A stretch of 10,542 bases of DNA, from contig LSYV01000053.1 of the NCBI GenBank assembly GCA_001584585.1, forward strand, positions 339,192-349,733. The letters are read 5' to 3'. Source of the stretch: Gonium pectorale (taxonomy: Eukaryota > Chlorophyta > Chlorophyceae > Chlamydomonadales > Volvocaceae). Both the position numbers and the translations under genes were made by a program. How positions within the stretch are numbered: position 1 is the first letter of the stretch; every line of letters begins with the position of its first letter. Of this stretch, positions 7,621 to 10,542 are shown piece by piece. Under the pieces are notes generated by a model. The model saw only the letters and a list, made by a program, of their open reading frames with translations, had not been told where the DNA came from and did not search any database.

Positions 7621-9290
7621 CGCGCTGGGTTTTACGGGCGGGGGCCTTCGGGACCGGGCTGATAGGAATAGGCGGGGCGCTTTGGCTGTCAACAGCTGAC
7701 GTTTCTGCAAATGCTAAACGCGCAGCGACGCGAGCAACACTGGGCTGGTTGGAACCAGGCAAGTCGGCGCAACCCGGGGGGCTCGTTCAAGTTGGCTTGG
7801 TCGCGCCAAGGCATGCGGCCGTTCGCGTGGGTGCGACAATAAGCATCCATGATATAACTTTGTATGCGTTACATGACGTGACGGAGTGGAGCTGCAAATC
7901 GCGCACGCACGTGTATGGAATGACCTGTCGGCATGTTGGACGAGCGCACGAGGCTGTCTGAGTAGGGCGCTACCTTGCCTAAGGTGAATGGGCGGCTTGG
8001 ACCTCCCGCCGTGAAGTGTCTGCGGCTCGGATCTGTTATCCTGTTGCCTTGCTCCTATCGCATTCCGCGTGATGGCTGCCAGATGCGGTAGCGCAGTTAT
8101 TAGTACCGGGCGTCGGGCTGAGGAAGGGGAATGTTCATGCTCCGGGGAGAGAATGACACGCGTGAGCTGCCTAAACACTTGGCAGCGAAGCTAGTCGTCT
8201 GCAGTGAGGGGGACTGATGAGGGCCGGGTAGCAAGGTAACCGCGGTTGCGGCAGCTCTGCGCCGATTAGCGAACGGATGGTTGGTCGTGTTGGATGAGTC
8301 AACCTGGTGCAAGGTTCTCCTGCGCGGTGCTCGCATGCGGCGCCATGAAGTCTTCCGCGCGGGATACGTGTGGAGCGCCTCCACGGCGTCTATCACCGAT
8401 CGCTCTGTTGCTTCCTAGTGACAGCTCGTCAAGTTCTTCATGCTGCATTGGAAGAGATCCTGCGGGCGCAATTGCGTGCAACGATCAGGACTGGTGCTTT
8501 GCGTGTCCGGTGTGTCCAGTGTGCGGTGGTGGTCTTGTGTTCTCTGGCGTTAGGTGAAATGAAGGCCGGCGAGGCCTGGAATGTCTCGATCAGGGTTTTC
8601 GTTGTGTAGGCACGTAACGGTGGTGAGGGCCGCTTTTGACGGCAGGGAGCCAGTGGTCAGCGTCGCCACATCTCGTTGTCCACCATGGGCCGCTGCTTTA
8701 TATTCCTGCCATGTTCGGCGATAATTCTCTAGTGGATAAATCTCTGATTCCCGGTCACAGTGCCATCCACGGCGTTCGTTGTGATGGTGCCATTAGTTCA
8801 GTCCACCACGACAGTATCATTGATATCTGCTGCCGTGGGTCGAGCACATCAGTAGTGTTTGAGTGCATCGGCCGCCATGATGGAGTGTAGGATGTCACGA
8901 TGGTTAACTGACCATTAACTGGCTCCAAAAGTCTCACCCAGACCCCACAGCACACATGCACTCTACCCGCATCCGCAGGACCCAGAGTGTCCAATTCCTC
9001 TTGTCTCCTCCCCACATTCTACCCCCACCCAACACCTACCCCAGGCACTATGCACATTGGACTCATTTTACAGCGTCCTCAGTCGCTCCTCCAGGCAGCA
9101 AAGAGGTCTGTGGGGCATCTAAGTGAAACAATCGCGCTCACAATATCGCACCCGACCCAGTTTACGCGGCGTGGGAGTTCCCTCAAAACTGCGGCCACAA
9201 GCCGACATATTTCGGAACGTTACCACCAAGCAATGCAGGGCCCAGAGACGTCATGCATGTCCCCTATGACCCCTGACAGCCTTAAGGCCC
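7621..9290. other. Kinase 3' UTR and intergenic DNA, no supportable gene
   Basis: No frame here shows kinase-like codon bias or a recognisable motif. No TGTAA occurs on the plus strand; the nearest relatives after the stop are TGTAT at 7861-7865 and 7912-7916. A perfect 10-bp palindrome AACCGCGGTT lies at 8238-8247. A direct repeat of TTAACTG lies near 8905-8920. TTACA at 9068-9072 reads TGTAA on the minus strand and could end the transcript of the minus-strand unit to its right. Confidence 0.5.
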
Positions 9291-9294
9291 ATTG

Positions 9295-9875
9295 CTACCT
9301 CTGCAGCGGCGCCACGGCGGCGGACGGCTGCGTAGGCGGCGCCGCCGCCAACGCGAGCGGCGCCGCGGCGGAGGACGGCTGTGCAGTCGGCGCCGCTACC
9401 TGGGTTGGCTGACCGAAGATAAGCCGCCGAGTTGCCCGAGAAGGCGGCTCGTCCACCGCCATGCCTATTCCGCTCTCGGCAGAGGGCGAGCGGGCGGCCT
9501 TTGCAGCAGGCATGTCACGCTGGTTGCCGGCAGCCTCGGGCAGCAGCGTGCTAGGCGGTGACGACTGACGAGGGCTGTCGCCGCCGCTTGACGGCAGCGG
9601 CGTCAGAATCCGGCGCTGGCGTCTCCGTAGCCACCTGTTGTGCCTGGGCCCATGCGCTCTGAGGAGCGGTCACCTTCTCCCAGTACCACCGACGCGAGTC
9701 AAGCTCGTACCGCAGCTGGGCCGTCACGACGGCGACGCGGTAGCTGCGTTGGCTGTTGTGCAGCGCCTGCTCACCAGCTTATCGACCTACCCTTGAAGTC
9801 TTGTGCGCCCCGGTCGAGCCGGAGGTTGGCCGTTATTGACGCCGTTATGTTCCGACTCTCTGAGCGTAGTGAGGA
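9295..9875 (-). pseudogene. Three coding-like islands in different frames; possible decayed gene or mobile-element relic
   Basis: Read on the minus strand from right to left, three stretches follow one another in different frames. The first (about 9875-9771) reads SESRNITASITANLRLDRGA and on to a TGA. The second (about 9766-9551) reads VVTAQLRYELDSRRWYWEKV with Gln/Ala-rich continuation, a basic KRRRQPSS patch and a TAG. The third (about 9590-9295) reads LLPEAAGNQRDMPAAKAARS and an Ala/Pro repeat to a stop. The second has mostly C/G-ending codons, as real genes of this genome do. The gaps are too short for introns, so either frameshifts have accumulated or the frames belong to different spliced forms. 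No family is recognised. Confidence 0.3.
9306..9396. repeat. Two diverged 40-bp repeats 51 bp apart
   Basis: The 40-bp unit at 9306-9345 recurs at 9357-9396 with five mismatches by eye. Both copies start GCGGCGCC and end CGGCGCCGC. The 51-bp offset equals 17 codons. On the minus strand it encodes related Ala/Pro/Gln/Ser-rich segments inside the coding-like island that ends at 9295. Confidence 0.8.
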
Positions 9876-10079
9876 AAGCTCAGCTTATTGCAAGGAAACT
9901 GCCTGTTGCGTCTAAGCAGCGTGTATGTAGGTGCACGCCGTACGGCAGACCAGTATGGAGGGTGGCTCAAACTGCCTTGTCTAGTGGCTCGGCACCGGCG
10001 CTTTCATCTGCCGTTCGTGCTATTGTTCCTACTGGGGTGTGTCCCTCTGCCGGGACTGAGACCCTAGATCCCCACTCAC

Positions 10080-10542
10080 CCACCCGGCCGGACTAGCCGC
10101 GCGCGGTATGCGTGGTTGTCTGCTCCGAGTTGTTGGGTGGTCAGGAGTTTTTCTACTGCGCGGCGACCTTTCCGTCCCTGCTGATCGCCCAGACGCTTCG
10201 CGCGCCTTAAGGGTGGCTGCTTGCCCGAACTGGGGGCGGTCTGCGATTCGCCACGCTGCGCCTGTTTGTGCATGATTGGGCCCAGGCGGGCGCGTCGCGC
10301 GTCTTTTGTTAAAAAAGAGAAATCTGCAAAGAGAGAGGGAGCCCGCCTCTACGGTCATACACACCCGAAGGCGCGACGTTTCCGGTAGGGCGGGCGGGTA
10401 CAATTCAAGGCATGTGACGTTCGTCCCGCCCCGCAAAGACCGGCTTACCAGCTTACCCGGTTTGTCGGACTTCACCTGGTGTACTGCAAGGTTTCAAGGT
10501 TGAGCTGCGGTGGTGTCGTCACGGCCACCGGTCCGACGGCGC
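10080..10542 (-). other. Candidate minus-strand exons, partial at the window edge
   Basis: On the minus strand an open segment with good codon bias runs from the window edge to 10476 (VAVTTPPQLNLETLQYT) and meets a donor-like CCAG|GTGAAG. A strong acceptor CTCCCTCTCTCTTTGCAG precedes 10323; its phase fits that donor and leads into a frame open to a GTGAGT donor at 10079. A second frame (10261-10080; RRAVEKLLTTQQLGADNHAY) looks more protein-like but does not fit the phase. Which, if either, is used cannot be decided. It may belong with the islands at 9295-9875. Confidence 0.22.

Noticed and set aside
7714..8178. A 154-codon minus-strand open frame after the kinase
   Set aside because: Rich in His/Arg/Pro/Ser with unbiased codons and no motif; typical chance open frame in GC-rich DNA.
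8987..9412. A 141-codon plus-strand open frame over the GC-rich repeat
   Set aside because: Starts with GTG inside AT-richer intergenic sequence without codon bias. The minus-strand reading of the same repeat is more protein-like.
9797..9850. tRNA-like B-box (GGTCGAGCC) suggesting a SINE
   Set aside because: The box lacks one base of the consensus, no matching A-box is seen at the right distance, and no tail or target duplication is visible.
10029..10475. A 148-codon minus-strand open frame treated as one uninterrupted gene
   Set aside because: It crosses a strong splice acceptor and a donor-like site, is Arg/Pro/Ser-rich, and its start lies inside what looks like an intron; kept only as a possible exon frame.
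1..10542. CRISPR array, rRNA or tRNA genes, bacterial operon features
   Set aside because: No regularly spaced repeats, no recognisable rRNA segments or cloverleaf candidates were seen, and the spliced gene structure is eukaryotic.

Overview
The window looks like nuclear DNA of a volvocine green alga (Chlamydomonas, Volvox or Gonium-like). It is GC-rich. Its one confident gene is split by many introns of about 80-560 bp with GTG-starting donors and CAG acceptors. The encoded protein is rich in Ala/Gly/Ser/Pro linkers and carries a kinase domain in the style of the expanded chlorophyte TKL family. The exact species cannot be told from the sequence.

Layout: 1-1482 is upstream/intergenic DNA with no supportable gene. 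It holds an AT-rich island with a CCAAT motif and a perfect 14-bp palindrome, a plausible promoter for the gene that follows. 1483-7620 (+) is a complete protein-kinase gene. I resolved it into 13 exons whose reading phases all fit, giving 2724 coding bases and 907 residues plus stop. 7621 to about 9290 is 3' UTR/intergenic DNA with no convincing coding region and no canonical TGTAA polyadenylation signal. About 9295-9875 (-) holds three adjacent coding-like islands in different frames, possibly a decayed gene or mobile-element relic. 10080-10542 (-) holds weak candidate exons, possibly of the same minus-strand unit.

The kinase starts with MGGCFS, an N-myristoylation plus Cys palmitoylation signature. 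A long disordered linker follows, then a TKL-type kinase domain: Gly-rich loop 341-346, VAIK Lys361, alphaC Glu377, HGD catalytic loop with Asp730, DLG with Asp754, APE 781-783 and alphaI Arg858. An insert of about 240 low-complexity residues splits the N-lobe between beta4 and beta5. I infer a membrane-tethered signalling kinase; its substrate and pathway cannot be read from the sequence.

Points worth a second look are the beta4/beta5 insert, a probable GC-AG intron, a nested hairpin just before the intron 3 acceptor, an acceptor/donor overlap at exon 11, TGTAA signals in introns but not after the stop, and the broken minus-strand islands at the right end.
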